In this document: one piece after another, positions 47,862 through 60,213 of the stretch
Layout of the letters: each line of letters opens with the position of its first letter
How positions within the stretch are numbered: the first letter of the stretch is position 1
Source of the DNA: Crambe crambe
Taxonomy: Eukaryota > Porifera > Demospongiae > Poecilosclerida > Crambeidae
Direction of reading: 5' to 3'
Length of the DNA stretch: 64,000 bases
NCBI GenBank assembly: GCA_963924555.1
Contig: OZ004585.1
Span: forward strand, 3,919,488-3,983,487
Made by a program: the position numbers and the translations under genes
The notes under the pieces: generated by a model
What the model was told of the DNA's origin: nothing
The model's input: the letters and a program-made list of their open reading frames with translations, nothing else
Database searches by the model: none

Positions 47862-50800
47862 CTATACTTTGTTGGAAAATGCTGAAAATTCGAGGTAGCC
47901 AGCAATCCCTTCCAGTAGTGAGTTTATTTCCTGTACTAAGTCTCCAAAGTGTGGCCTCTTTTCAGGTTCTTCATCCCAGCATTGAGTTATAAAATCATAC
48001 CTGAATAAATAATTTTGATTGTCAAAGAGCCTTAGCTATAATATAGCTACCTCCAAAGGCAGGGGTTCTTAGTGATCTATAGTTTGGGGGTGGGAAGCTA
48101 CATAGGCCACAGACACTAGCTAAATTAAATTCCTGGGGGGAGAAGCTGGGGGAATCCTCTTGCCCCACAAGGCTTTATTTAGGTGAGATGCAGCATAGCT
48201 AAAGCTATAATTATTCCAATTCAAAACACCCCTTATATATGCATTTTGTGACTGCAATCCTTGAATGCCAAACTGCTATAATATTATAGCTGTTACTGTG
48301 GAATAGGCTGAATTAGGTCATTACCATAAAATATTAGGGGTGGGGGATGTGGTTTCAAACCCAGATTATGAGGAAATAGTCTATTCTCGATACTTACACT
48401 TGAAGGGTGCAGGCTGCATTCATTGGTCTCTCCAATCTCTCCCTTTCTTGTAGGAATTTAACCATAGCAGTAGGATTAATGCCTGGGTAGGGGGTGTGGC
48501 CGAGGCTGAAAATCTCCCAACAAGTTACACCAAATGACCACTGAATGATGGAATGTATTAATATTATAGTCTGTGTGTGCTAATTATACTCTAGGAGATG
48601 TAAATAAATTGGAAATGCAATAGTCATGATGTAAAATTTGTTAGTAAATTAATCAGTGGCTACTCACTACATCTGTCTTTTCAGAGAAGATCCCATCAAT
48701 AAGACTTTCCAAGGCCATCCATTTGATAGGAAGTCTCACACCGCCTCCTTCTCCCTGTCGAAAGTAATTTGTAGCATATATTTCTTCGGAAAGGCCGAAG
48801 TCTCCCACCTTAATTAGAAAATTTTCATCAATCCTGTAATAGCATTCATGGTCACACCAAAGCACAATTATGTTGCTAGCTACTTGGGGGAAAATATTGT
48901 TCAAATTGTGTAGCCCCTTGTAGCTTACCGAAGAAAATGCATTCATAAATATTCATTATGTCAATCTTACATGCAGTTGCGAGCAGCTAGATCACGGTGC
49001 ACAAATTTCTTTTTGGAAAGATAATTCATTCCCTTTGCTACTTGAAGACATATCGACATTAACTTTTGCTGAACTTCTTCAATCTAGATGAATTAGCAAT
49101 AAAGGATAACTAATTAGCTCTATGACCTTGTGGCTACCTTTTCACTTTCAGCATCTTCTGCTAGGGTCAGGTGGGGTCGTTCTTTCTTCAGGTATGTCAG
49201 GAGACTGCCATTTGCCATAAAGGGCATGACAATATATGGCCTTTCTCCTACATCAATGCAAACTCCAATCAAACTCATAACATTTGGATGATTGAACTTC
49301 TTCATCTTTTCACTTTCTGCTATCAGATCATCAATATTTTTTGTAGAATACAGACCTACAGAATAGAGTTATACATGTTTGATTAGATTAGCTAGCTATG
49401 TTCTAATTAGTGCTGAATCAGTCTAATGAATTTCAGCAGTAGCTATCAATACCTAGCTATAAGTGAAGAGGATAATGCATGATACAGTATTATTCTTGGT
49501 GAAAGTTATTGTGAGAATTCATGGTAATAATACTAACTCTGATGGTAGCTTGCCTTTTGACCCCCTCTCCCTTTGTCCCCCCCCCCCCCCCCCCCCCTCC
49601 CTCCTCCCCTTCCTGTTTGTTGCACTCCTCAGGTGAAATTGGTGGTAGGAAGTGCTATGTACATGGCTCCTGAGCTGCTGAAGCAACTCAAATACACACA
49701 GGTGAATAAGTGAGCTTTCCCCCCACTTTTCCCTAATTTTTTAAATCTCTTTATAAATTCTAAGGCAATCAGTTCCAGTTGTCGAAATTTCATAGCAAAT
49801 CCATTCTATTTAAGTTGGCATGGATGTACTTCTGGTAACTTAAATTTGGAGCTCTCAAGGATGAGTATATAGCTAAACTTAACTATTATTATAATAAACA
49901 TACTTTTCAGAGTCTTGATAGCTACAACTTCTGCTGTAGTCCTTCCTTGCCAGCCTGTGAGGTAGCTTCGATACACCAGTCCGAACTCTCCTATAATAAT
50001 GATTCAGATAGTTCTACTGACCAGTATGTATAGGTTATTCCACAACCACGAAGGCTGATAAGTATAGCTTATAGCCTATACTTGTGGTTGAGATCAAAGC
50101 ACTGCTACTTGGTTGTAATTCTAGTACAGGAACAACCACAGGGTGATATGGATACAACACAGGAGGGTGATATCTGTTTCATGATAACAATGCCTAAGAA
50201 TAAGGCTATAAATTTAGGCTATAAGCTATATTTATACTCTAGCTAATAGCAGAGTAGTGAATTATTTAAGGATGATGCATGGTTTGAACCTGTCTAAATT
50301 GAGCGAGTAGTTATTAAGTGACGTTATATCATGCCATCTTTACTCTTGTCATGACACACCCTTCTAGTGTCTATTTATTATGTGTCAGAAGAGCATGACT
50401 TAATAATATTTCATGGCTAGCAATTATTATCTTTATAATTATAGTCACCTTGTCCTATAGTGTTTCCTAGTTGAATATGACGACCAGGTATCAGCAAGTT
50501 GGAGTCAGAAAAATCTTTGATCAGTGTTCCAGGAGTTGTGAATTTCTTGCCACCTGATTCAATAGTTGAATGTAATAAAATAACTCATCAAAAACATTGA
50601 CTGGCATAGCTATCATAAATTTGTAGATGCAGGAAGTAGTATGCAACTAGCTACTAAGTCATCAAATTTTGGATGTTAATTGGTAGTAGCTATAATGCTG
50701 TGTGATTTAATGCAGGCATCTAGCTATGTACTAAATCAACAATTCATTTGATCCAACACACTACTAGCTTAATTCATGTAATGTATTTCTAACCACAGCA

Positions 50801-53800
50801 CATTATACTGCAGCTGTATATAAGTTCAAGTTTTTATTATTGGGACAAGTGTAGTGAGGCATACATAACTGAGGGCTCACTTTGCATGCTTCTTTAAATA
50901 AATGCTTATGGAATTTTATTTCATACCATGTTTATTAGTTAGAGATGATGAATTGGATGGTTGTTTACAGGAGTCTTTTGATCTGGAGAAGAAAGAAAAT
51001 CAATCATCAGCCATGGTCTTCATAATATTCTCACTATCGACAACACATGTACATGCTTAGTTAATCAATGCTATCATGTATGGGGACTTATTCAATGGTT
51101 CATCTATGAGAAAATATATTAGTGGGTGTGGCTAATAAGATTATAATTATGCACTTTAATTTAGATGGCAGAATTCTCTGATATGGTCACATTAATAGAA
51201 TGTAATGTAATGGCAGCATACTACCACGGTTTTAGAAACACCGGTTGCCAACCATCATTGTGTACTGGGCATGTGTAAATGTCATTGTGCATGTGCAATA
51301 AGCCAAAATCTGGCACTACACTACAGTTGTTGCTTGATGGTTAGCAACCGGACTGGTGTTTCAAAATTGGTCTGGAAAAAAAAATGGAGTATGATAAAGC
51401 CCTGTAGCTATCATAGTAATAGCTATTGACACTATGAGTTACTTACTCCATTCCTGATAGTTCTGCATCATATTGTGAAAGAACACTGCCATTTCTTCTG
51501 ATTTTCTTCTTAATAATGCAGAATATTGCCAAAGGTATGCTAATACTTATCACCAATAGTAGTATAGCACCAAGGGAGACTGATACACCAATTATAGAAC
51601 CAGTTACATTGGTAGTTGTACAGCATGTTATAACTGCTGAAGAGAGAGTTTCACCAAAAATCGTGGCATTGTTAATAGTAGTTGTAGGTTCTAAAAATAA
51701 AATAGATTCTGTGTTACAGTGCATGAAGGTATTCAGTAAAATGCATGGCAGATTGCTTATGCACTCTTACTAGCAGTTTACAACTCTTGGCATGTAGCTA
51801 GCTATATCCTGTTGCCCATAACTATCTAACCCTGCATGGGGAAAATGTAATAGCTGTATACTGACCAGGAATAGGATCCACAGTGAATGTGATGGTAATA
51901 TTTACATCATTTGCCTCAAGTGATGAATAGTCTAGATTTTGTTTCACAATGCACTGAATTGTGTAGTGTATTTTCTCCACTATGACAGAGTGAAGCTCAC
52001 CAGTCCTGATCTCTAAGGTGGTGTTAATCATAAAGATATTGCCATTTAATGTTTGATTCCTGTATATTGAAGTCCCATTTTGTTCACAGTAATCAGGACC
52101 ACAAGTTGATTCACTGAAGATCCATATCACACTAATGTTACTTCCTTCAGCATTACAGTCAAATAATGCTATGTCACCATTTGTAGTTGTTAGAGGTGAA
52201 GGGAAGACTTTTACTTCACTTCTCTCTAGGATAATCATGATAGGGTGAGTAACAATTAGCATTGGGGGGGGGGGGGGCTTATGATTTTACATCAAACTTA
52301 AAGTGCATTGACCAAGAGGACTTAGCTAACATATGCACTTCAAATATTGGGATGCTCTGCCCTCCCACCTATCAAATTTGGGAGAGATATAATAGAACCC
52401 CCACCTTCTGTTGCCTGTGACTATATTTATTCTTGTAATCCAGTGCATTTCTTATAACAGGATATCTGATAGGATTTGAGACATGCAGCATTTTTTTTTT
52501 GTTTCCTATAGATAGCTACTTAACAATAATCAATGATGTAAACAGGCATTTGTTTTTGTATTATTATTAAAGCTGTTTATCATAATACTTTTTATTCATT
52601 TTGTCAATGTAATAATTATTGTTAAGCTGTTTATTATAATAGTTACCCTCATGATTTTCATTTTCATCCATGGTATGTCATACTTTATACAGCTAGGTAA
52701 TCAGCTAGGGAATTGTACTTTGTACAGCCCACCCATGCACCGTATCTCCATTATCTTACCCAGTACATGCAATTCCATGAGTGGCCCCATAATATCATCC
52801 AATAATCCACACAACATTTTAGAACAACGTCTCATTTTCATCTTGCATCGGAATATCCTATGATCGGTAGAGTTTAATACTTGAACGAAAAGTGTTCTGT
52901 TATCTTTAGAGAGAATGTATCCTCTTGACTCTGAATTATTCATTAATTGTAGTGGAACTGAATCAACAATTTGTTCCCATATTGTGTATAAGTAAAGACC
53001 GCTTACTGAAGGCAGCGGTATGGGGCACATCAGCGTTGCATATGTATCACGAAATACATCAGTGAAGAGAGTTTGATTCAATACAGTTGGGATAGCTGCA
53101 TAATAGTGATACATAAACAGGCTGCTAGCAACAACCACAAACTATCACAAGGTTATAGCTAAAAAGGTAATATTTGGTCTGGAGAGAAATCTCAGGAGAA
53201 ATTATACATTAATACTGCAGCTATCTCTCTATAATTTAACTTATATAGCTCGAATAGCTACAATTTGGGAAACAAAATTAATACGAAAATTTTCCAAGTC
53301 AATTTAGAGAGACCTATGATAATGACCTAACATTGTTGAGAACCATATTCACAAGCTGCAAGATTTCATATTGCTACTGGTAACTACGTATTAGCTTGAT
53401 AATATCTATAGTCAGGGGTGTATCCACCACTCCGGTTGGTCCGGTTTTCACTGTGCCACATTTATTATCCCATGCCTGCAGAGTTAGCTAAGTGATTACA
53501 TGCATATGAAGCACCATGACCTTCAAGAATCATGATCACATTAGCATAGCTTTATCGAAACTCCATCTGTTAAGTGGGTGAAGGATAAAGCGGGCATGGT
53601 GATCCAGAGCACACATGCAGGGCCACTTAAAATTCTGTGGCTACACCCCTGATAGTGTTATCATTCATGACATGCAGTAAACTCTAGTAGTCACAACATT
53701 TCACCAGCTCTAAGCTTCAGGTGCTAAAGGGATGCCTAAGTACTTGTCCAATGCCTACAGCTAATCATTACCAGCGAATGTAATTGCTTCTGAGTGTTCA

Positions 53801-54075
53801 TCACCTGCTATACAACGAACAAGTGCTTCAGAGTCTGCAGTAATATTGTGTGTCAGATAGTTCTCGTTGATATCTGTGGACTGGTTCCTGAGGGAGACGT
53901 TCATACCATTATAGAACTCGAATTCTGCATTGGGGTCAGCTTGGCCATTGTTTATGCACTCAAGCCTCAGCGTATTTGGATGATGCTGACTTGAAGAAAA
54001 ATACAGGTCCAGAATAGGAATGCCCGAAGCGACACAAATAGAACACGAAAACAGAATATAGAATGAAGATACCAT
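47862..54075 (-). CDS. Gene C: complete Ig-type receptor tyrosine kinase
   Basis: Type I RTK, 756 predicted residues. Exons, right to left: 53772-54075, 52760-53095, 51866-52225, 51447-51690, 50927-50982, 50449-50553, 49904-49990, 49138-49355, 48971-49083, 48668-48833, 48398-48540, 47862-48000, totalling 2,271 bases. Domains: signal peptide ([18 protein letters not shown]), N-terminal module with LRLEC and VRCIA, Ig-like exon 1 ([12 protein letters not shown]), Ig-like exon 2 ([22 protein letters not shown]), Thr-rich stalk with CCTTT, helix ([20 protein letters not shown]), juxtamembrane tyrosine SQYDAEL, kinase with [40 protein letters not shown] and [10 protein letters not shown]. All catalytic residues are present. 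Ectodomain introns are phase 1. One donor (GTCAGT after 51866) is weak. Architecture and intron positions equal those of gene B. Confidence 0.92.
49577..49598. repeat. Poly-C tract
   Basis: About 22 C within a pyrimidine-rich run directly upstream of the orphan kinase exon; the count may be unreliable. Confidence 0.85.
49633..49701 (+). pseudogene. Orphan kinase exon (subdomain VIII) antisense in gene C intron
   Basis: On the plus strand, a pyrimidine tract ending CTCCTCAG precedes an open stretch of 23 codons encoding [20 protein letters not shown], followed by a GTGAAT donor. MYMAPELL is the APE block of a Ser/Thr or TKL-type kinase, unlike the KWMALES of the surrounding RTK. A sister copy at about 56819-56875 reads [17 protein letters not shown] more fully, with two bases that are missing here. 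No other exon of that kinase was seen, so it is likely a stranded fragment. Confidence 0.6.
51228..51374. mobile_element. MITE in gene C intron
   Basis: Inverted ends CGGTTTTAGAAACACCGGTT and AACCGGACTGGTGTTTCAAA, continued by GCCAACCATCA and TGATGGTTAGC; about 85 bases of non-coding interior. Confidence 0.65.
53413..53651. mobile_element. hAT-like MITE
   Basis: Ends CAGGGGTGTATCCAC and TGGCTACACCCCTG. The flanks share ATAGT, a possible remnant of the target duplication. It lies between the first two exons of gene C. Confidence 0.55.
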
Positions 54076-54364
54076 TATGAGATCTTGTATTTTTTTTCAC
54101 GTACACAGAGACAAGTGTGCGTATGTTGGAGATTGGGAATATGTCTTGTTTACCATAATATCATATAGCATAATGTACTGTTATTGGTAGTTTATTATAA
54201 ACTGTTAGTCTAACTAAGCTGGTATGTTTTCATTTGGATCTAAAGGTGTCTATACATGTGGGTGCTATTCAACACTGTTAGGATGCAATAAACACATCCT
54301 CCATGGATCCAATAATAGTTATTAAGGGATTGTAAGGGATTGTGGTTAAAGTTTGATTTCTACC

Positions 54365-55265
54365 CTCAACTGTCACATGTGTATCAAGGAATACATCAGT
54401 CAAGATAGTTTCATTAGATACAATTGGAGTATCGCATTAAGATGAGAAAATTATATGCTGGACATTTTATTGTAATGTTTGCTGATTTGCAATGTCATAG
54501 CTATCTGTAGGTAGTTCCATAAATAAGACACCTGTAGTGTTATAAAACTTGAATCTTGCATTGGTATCAGCCATACCACTATCGGCAATGCATTTGAGCC
54601 TTAGTACATTAATTTGAATGCAAGTAATAGTCCAGAGTAGGAATGCATAGAATGATATGAATGAAGCACCAAAATAGAGTGTAGATGAATAAAGATGCCA
54701 TCATGACTCCTTTCAGATACAGAGAGATGCATACAGATGGAAATAAAATAGCTAGCTAAATAGATCAGTTTTCATGATGCAATGTACATGGATAACCTTG
54801 TATTGGCTTATGTAGCTACGTATAATCAATAAGCTCTAATATATGTATGCATATAAATAGTGGATATGATAACAAAAACTCAATGTTCACCATGAACTCT
54901 CTGTAGAGATAATAGACTGTGATGATATTCCAGATGCTCACCAATAGTGTGATACCCTTCGCATGCACCTATACTCATCCTGCCTCATCCCCATTATCTT
55001 GTCCAGTACATGAATTCCATTAGTGGCCCCATGATATCATCCAATAATCCACAATCATAGCATTTTAAAACAACATCTCATTTTCATCTTGCATCGAACA
55101 TTACTAGGTAGTTTGAATGAAAAGTGTTCTTGACTCAGAGTTATTCATTGGAATCCACAATTTGTTCCCATAAGTAAAGATTGCAATGCCATGTTTACTG
55201 TAGGCAGTGGTATGGGGTGTATATTATCACGTACATCAGTGACGAGAGTTTGATTCAATACATGC
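54365..55265 (-). pseudogene. Decayed RTK ectodomain exons
   Basis: 54525-54705 resembles the gene C/B N-terminal exon (complement of AACTTGAATCTTGCATTGG, then GCATTTGAGCCTTAG). 54365-54430 resembles the start of Ig exon 1. 54965-55262 is a second, longer Ig exon 1 relic (GTACATGAATTCCATTAGTG, TCATTTTCATCTTGCATCG). All carry indels and stops and the order is scrambled, so at least two dead copies contributed. Confidence 0.75.
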
Positions 55266-55429
55266 AGCTAAGAGAAGGCAGATATTCTGAACACTCAGCT
55301 TATCTACGACTCTCTCTCCATTACATGATCTGATATACAATTGTAATAGATGATCTAAAATGCTCTGAAGATTAGGTGCTTTTTGTTGACAAGGCAAATG
55401 GGCTAGATTGTAGATGCTGAAAGAAATGG

Positions 55430-55680
55430 CACCAAGTATTATAGATATCCCTCACAAAACTTTTCAGGGACTTTGCCCAAGGAATGAAAGAATGTTTGTG
55501 TAAGTCCAATACCCAAATCTTCTGATCCGGTGAACTACAGATCAATCTTCTTTTGTGTCTAGTAAACTGTTGGAAAGACATGTGGAAGGTCATCTCTCAG
55601 CTTATCTAGAGGAAATCTCCATGCAAGTTGGGATTTATAAAGGGCAGGACAGCAACAGGGGGATTGATAGAAATAAATTT
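55430..55680 (+). pseudogene. LINE reverse-transcriptase fragment
   Basis: The plus strand encodes the conserved N-terminal RT block in pieces: SPIPKSSDPVNYRS, then SKLLERHVEGHLSAYLEE, then GIYKGQDSN in the place of the usual GFRKGRST. This is typical of CR1/L2/Jockey-like elements. A stop and small deletions interrupt it. Confidence 0.65.
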
Positions 55681-55879
55681 TGCCTCAGTAAAGCTATAGT
55701 ACTATTTTATTATGCTATCATAAATACCATATTTTTGTGTATATTATATTAACAGTTTGGATTTCAATAAAACAATTTTTATACAACAAAAAATGATCAT
55801 ACCTATGAACTTTTTAATATCCCATTTTATACTGCCTGTGTTTAATCCTATGCTTGATAAGCGACATACTGAATATTTA

Positions 55880-56015
55880 TAATGAAATTCCTAATTTCTC
55901 AATGTTGGGATAAAGAACCTGAAGAGACCCTCTTCTGAAGACTTGGTACATGAAATTAACCTAGGAGTAGTTGGGTATATTTCAGCATTTTTTTTCACCA
56001 TCTTAGCTGCATAAT
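55880..56015 (+). pseudogene. Decayed RTK last exon
   Basis: TTTCTCAATGTTGGGATAAAGAACCTGAA and GAAGACTTGGTACATGAAAT match the final exon of gene A. Later bases are deleted and shifted. It lies on the opposite strand to genes C and D. Confidence 0.75.
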
Positions 56016-56454
56016 ATCTTCATGATAATTATAATTATTTGCTACCATTATTGTTCATAAAAATGATTTTTAGGAACTAAATATGAACTCATAGCATAAA
56101 ATACAGTTCATAAAAATAATTTTTGGAACTAAATAATTATGAACACAACATAGCATGAAATACAGTTCATGTATTAAACTTGAAATAGCAACAGTTAAGA
56201 AAGTTGTCATTGCAGTAGCTAGAAGAATATAGTAAAATACTCATTTTAGTGGATAAAGGAAAGTTAAACATAAAGCATAGGTGTAGTCACCAGTAGGATT
56301 TATAGGTTGACATAATATGCTCAAAACAACAACAACAAAAACAACAATAACAACTACACAATGAAATAATCATTTTCATTGCAGTAGAGTAGCTAAAATA
56401 TTATAAGTACAGTATAAAAATATTCGTGGATGGATGTAAAGTAGCTGCAAATCA

Positions 56455-57175
56455 ATATTTTTTGTAGAGTACAGACCTACAGAATAGAATTAAACATAAT
56501 TATTTGTCGTCATTTACAGCTTATTAAATTCAAATTTCTAACCAAAATGAATTAGCTAGTCCTAATTAGTGTTGACATCCCATGAATTAGTCAAATATAT
56601 TTCAGCAGTATCAATAGCTAGCTAAGTAAAGAGGATAATGCGTATACATTCCTCCCTTATCTCTGCCTATGATGAAGAAAAAGGCATTATTCTTGGTGTT
56701 AAAGTTATTGTGAGAGTATAGATTATTCATGGTACTAACTCTGACGGTATAGCTAGCCTTTTGACCCCCTCTCCCTTTCTCTCCCTCTCCCTCCCCTTCC
56801 TGTTTGTTGCACTCCCCAGGTGAAACTGGTCTGGTAGGAAGTGCTATGTACATGGCTCCTGAGTTGCTGAATCAGGTGAATGAGTGATTTTTTCCCCCTA
56901 ATTTTTTAATCTCACTATTATAAATTCTAAGGTGATAACTAAAATCAGTTCCAGTTGTCAAAATTTTTATTTTGGCATGGATGTACTTCTGGTAACTTGA
57001 ATTTGGAGCTGTCAAGAATGAGCTATTATAAATATACTTTTCAGTGTCTTGACAGCTACAACTTCTGCTGTAGTCCTTCCTTGCCAGCCTGTGAGGTAGC
57101 TTCGATACACCAGTCCAAACTCTCCTATAATAATGATTCAGATAGTTCTACTGACCAGTATGTATATAGGTTATT
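56455..57175 (-). pseudogene. Decayed RTK kinase segment with partial orphan exon
   Basis: Direct duplicate of gene C's 49,330-50,040. 56455-56480 is the 5' edge of the third kinase exon only (ATATTTTTTGTAGAGTACAGACC). 56819-56875 is the second copy of the orphan APE-block exon on the plus strand. 57042-57129 is a fully preserved second kinase exon encoding [17 protein letters not shown]. The rest of the kinase is absent. Confidence 0.75.
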
Positions 57176-57187
57176 CCACAAGCACAA

Positions 57188-57275
57188 AAGCTGTATGGTT
57201 TATACTGTTAGAGCCTGAGGGCAGAGCCCAAAGGTGAGAGCAATATAAACCATACAGCCTGAGTAGTTGTGGTAT
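57188..57275. repeat. Inverted-repeat segment
   Basis: GCTGTATGGTTTATACTGTT and CAATATAAACCATACAGCC are complements around a GAGCCTGAGGGCAGAGCCC core. Confidence 0.5.
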
Positions 57276-57491
57276 AACCTATTTTATAGCCTTATTTTTG
57301 GGCATTGTTATCATGAAACAGATATCACCCTGACCAACTTCCTGGGTTGTATCCATATCACCCTGTTGTGCCTGTACTAGAATTACAAGTGGTTTGATCT
57401 TAACCACAAGTAGGCTATAAGCTATAATTATACTAATAAACTTGATATGATCAGAGTGGTAAATTATTCATCTAATTGCATGCATGGTTTG

Positions 57492-57573
57492 AACTAGCCT
57501 CGTACCCAGGCCCATTTTTCACGGGCCACTGCCCCGCGAAAAAAGCGGGAAATGGGCCTGGGTATGAGGCTAG
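57492..57573. repeat. Hairpin MITE
   Basis: TAGCCTCGTACCCAGGCCCA pairs with TGGGCCTGGGTATGAGGCTA around a GC-rich loop; the stem is about 26 bp. Confidence 0.65.
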
Positions 57574-57599
57574 ATTTTAACCTGTCTAAATTGAGTGTA

Positions 57600-58290
57600 G
57601 GTACTAAGTGACATTATAATCATGCCTATTTTCATGACACACCCTTGCTAGTGTCTACAGAGAGTGCAAGAGAGCAATGAAAGGGGCAGGTTTGGGAAGT
57701 ATTTTGGAAATATATTGAACAGTATGAATGCTTGGTAGCATCAGTGTATGATTGCCCTTAGCATGCACCTTACTTAATGGATACATGGGAGAGCGAATGC
57801 TTTGAATAGGGACTTTATCCATGGACTCTATAATCATTGTAAGCTTATCATTCATTAAAAAAAGAGAATTATTGTACATAGTTACAGTATAGCGATAATA
57901 ATACAGCAAGTGGTAAAGCCACTCCATTAGCCATACATTCATCAAAAATTAGCTACAGCACAAAATAGATATTACATGCTGGTCTCACTGAGAGTAAAGG
58001 TTAGAGATGAAAGATAGAGCTTGATAGCAGAGTGTTAGTCCCGCTGCTTCATTTAGCTAATTCTGAACTTAGCTATTTTTTAAAAGAAACTGCTGAGACT
58101 TCTGAGGTCAAAGTTGGAGGATGTACTAATTTACTACAGTAGAAATTGTGTTCAGTAGTTCCAGAATTACTGTGCATTGTTTTATGGTTTACATGTACCA
58201 TCTCTCCCAATGCAACCATGATTCTGTATAGATAAAAATGGTAAATAATTTCCACAGACTAAGCGATTTTAATGAGTGCAAGCATAACAA
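57600..58290. other. Intergenic stretch
   Basis: AT-rich, no exon or clear repeat that I can support before the first palindrome array. Confidence 0.4.
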
Positions 58291-60213
58291 GTAAGGGAAA
58301 AAGCATTTCGTGAAATGAAAAAAAGATGTAGGGATGACCACTGCTCAAAAAAGTAAGGAAACAAGAAGGATGGAAATGGGATCAATCTTTGTTCTGTATA
58401 TCCAGCCAACAATCCCTACATATACACACATTACTACACTATAATCTGAAGTTACCTGACGTATATGTAGGGATTGTTGGCTGGATATACAGAACAAAGA
58501 TTGATCCCATTTCCATCCTTCTTGTTTCCTTACTTTTTTGAGCAGTGGTCATCCCTACATCTTTTTTTCATTTCACGAAATGCTTTTTCCCTTACTTGTT
58601 CCTGGTCTTTTTTCCTCTCTTTTATGGTTTTAGCTATGATTAGAGTTCATTCTTCTATGTGTATGCAGGGACAGATGAAAGAAGTTCTCCAATAGTTCTC
58701 CAATAGCACACCAGCCCAATCATTATCGAGTCAAGGTGTTGTGTTGTTGAGCCATACTTGGAGGTCGAAGATGCTGAAATAGAGTCTACCGTGGTGAATC
58801 TAAATCCCCGAATCGATACAGTAGTCTATCATCATCATTATCCAGAGCTAGAGCTAGCTAGCTAGCTAGAGACAGCTGAGTAATATTATGATTTCGAATA
58901 ATTGGATATTCAAATACATGCGCATGCGTATTATAGAAAAGATGGCTTCCTAATTGAATTAGTCGAGTGCTGTGCTCCATACTGTCTCCTTTTTCATCGA
59001 CTCTTTCGAGGATCAACGAGTAGAAAAGATCGTAGTTGGTAGAATTTGGAGTGGATTTGTCCAGAAATCATGGCTGTAGCTTGAGTGGTTCGAGAGATAT
59101 GGTTGTCTAAGAAGAATAATAATAATAATAATAATAATAACAAGTAAGGGAAAAAGCATTTCGTGAAATGAAAAAAAGATGTAGGGATGACCACTGCTTA
59201 AAAAAGTAAGGAAACAAGAAGGATGGAAATGGGATCAATCTTTGTTCTGTATATCCAGCCAACAATCCCTACATATACACACATTACTACACTATAATCT
59301 GAAGTTACCTGACGTATATGTAGGGATTGTTGGCTGGATATACAGAACAAAGATTGATCCCATTTCCATCCTTCTTGTTTCCTTACTTTTTTGAGCAGTG
59401 GTCATCCCTACATCTTTTTTTCATTTCACGAAATGCTTTTTCCCTTACTTGTTCCTGGTCTTTTTTCCTCTCTTTTACGGTTTTAGCTATGATTAGAGTT
59501 CATTCTTCTATGTGTATGCAGGGACAGATGAAAGAAGTTCTCCAATAGCATACCAGCCCAATCATTTATCGAGTCAAGGTGTTGTGTTGTTGAGCCATAC
59601 TTGGAGGTCGAAGATGCTGAAATAGAGTCTACCGTGGTGAATCTAAATCCCCGAATCGATACAGTAGTCTATCATCAGCTAGAGCTAGCTAGAGCTAGAG
59701 ACAGCTGAGTAATATTATGATTTCGAATAATTGGATATTCAAATACATGCGCATGCGTATTATAGAAAAGATGGCTTCCTAATTGAATTAGTCGAGTGCT
59801 GTGCTCCATAGTGTCTCCTTTTTCATCGACTCTTTCGAGGATCAACGAGTAGAAAAGATCGTAGTTGGTAGAATTTGGAGTGGATTTGTCCAGAAATCAT
59901 AGCTGTAGCTTGAGTGGTTCGAGAGATATGGTTGTCTAAGAAGAATAATAAGAAGAAGAATAATAATAATAATAATAGAGAAGAAGAAGAATATAGCGAT
60001 TTACCTGCTTGCCGTATTTCTGAAACGGTAAGCTCCCTGGTCCTGAAACTTGGTCTGCACATTGTAGTAGGCTCTAGTAGGCTGGATAATCATTCACAGT
60101 AGCTTTTGTTAGGTCTAAGTGGGGGAACTGGAATTTCACTTTTGTATTAGTCTATAGGCGGCGCGCGCGGCCGTCCGAGTCATCCCTACATAGAGAGTGC
60201 TACCGCACTCTCT
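58291..60213 (+). mobile_element. Tandem palindrome array 1 (HINE-like), 3' of gene D
   Basis: Two direct units, starting at 58291 and 59144 (spacing 853 bases). Each begins with a near-perfect palindrome (58291-58595 in unit 1; arms of about 135 nt, loop of about 35) and continues through a body with ACATGCGCATGCG and AAAGATGGC, ending in AT-rich ATAATA runs. The array closes with GTCATCCCTACA (60179-60190) and the stem-loop AGAGAGTGC-TACC-GCACTCTCT (60192-60213). TGTAGGGATGAC at 58327-58338 is the exact inverse of that 3' block. No protein is encoded; the recurrent 73-codon frame is simply one palindrome arm. Confidence 0.65.

Noticed and set aside
58474-58695. Recurrent 73-codon frame (four near-identical copies)
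   Set aside because: Each copy runs along one arm of the palindrome, and the opposite arm gives its complement. No homology or start context supports a protein.
58291-60213. CRISPR-like regularly spaced repeats
   Set aside because: Only two long units per array, no short repeats with unique spacers, and a eukaryotic setting.
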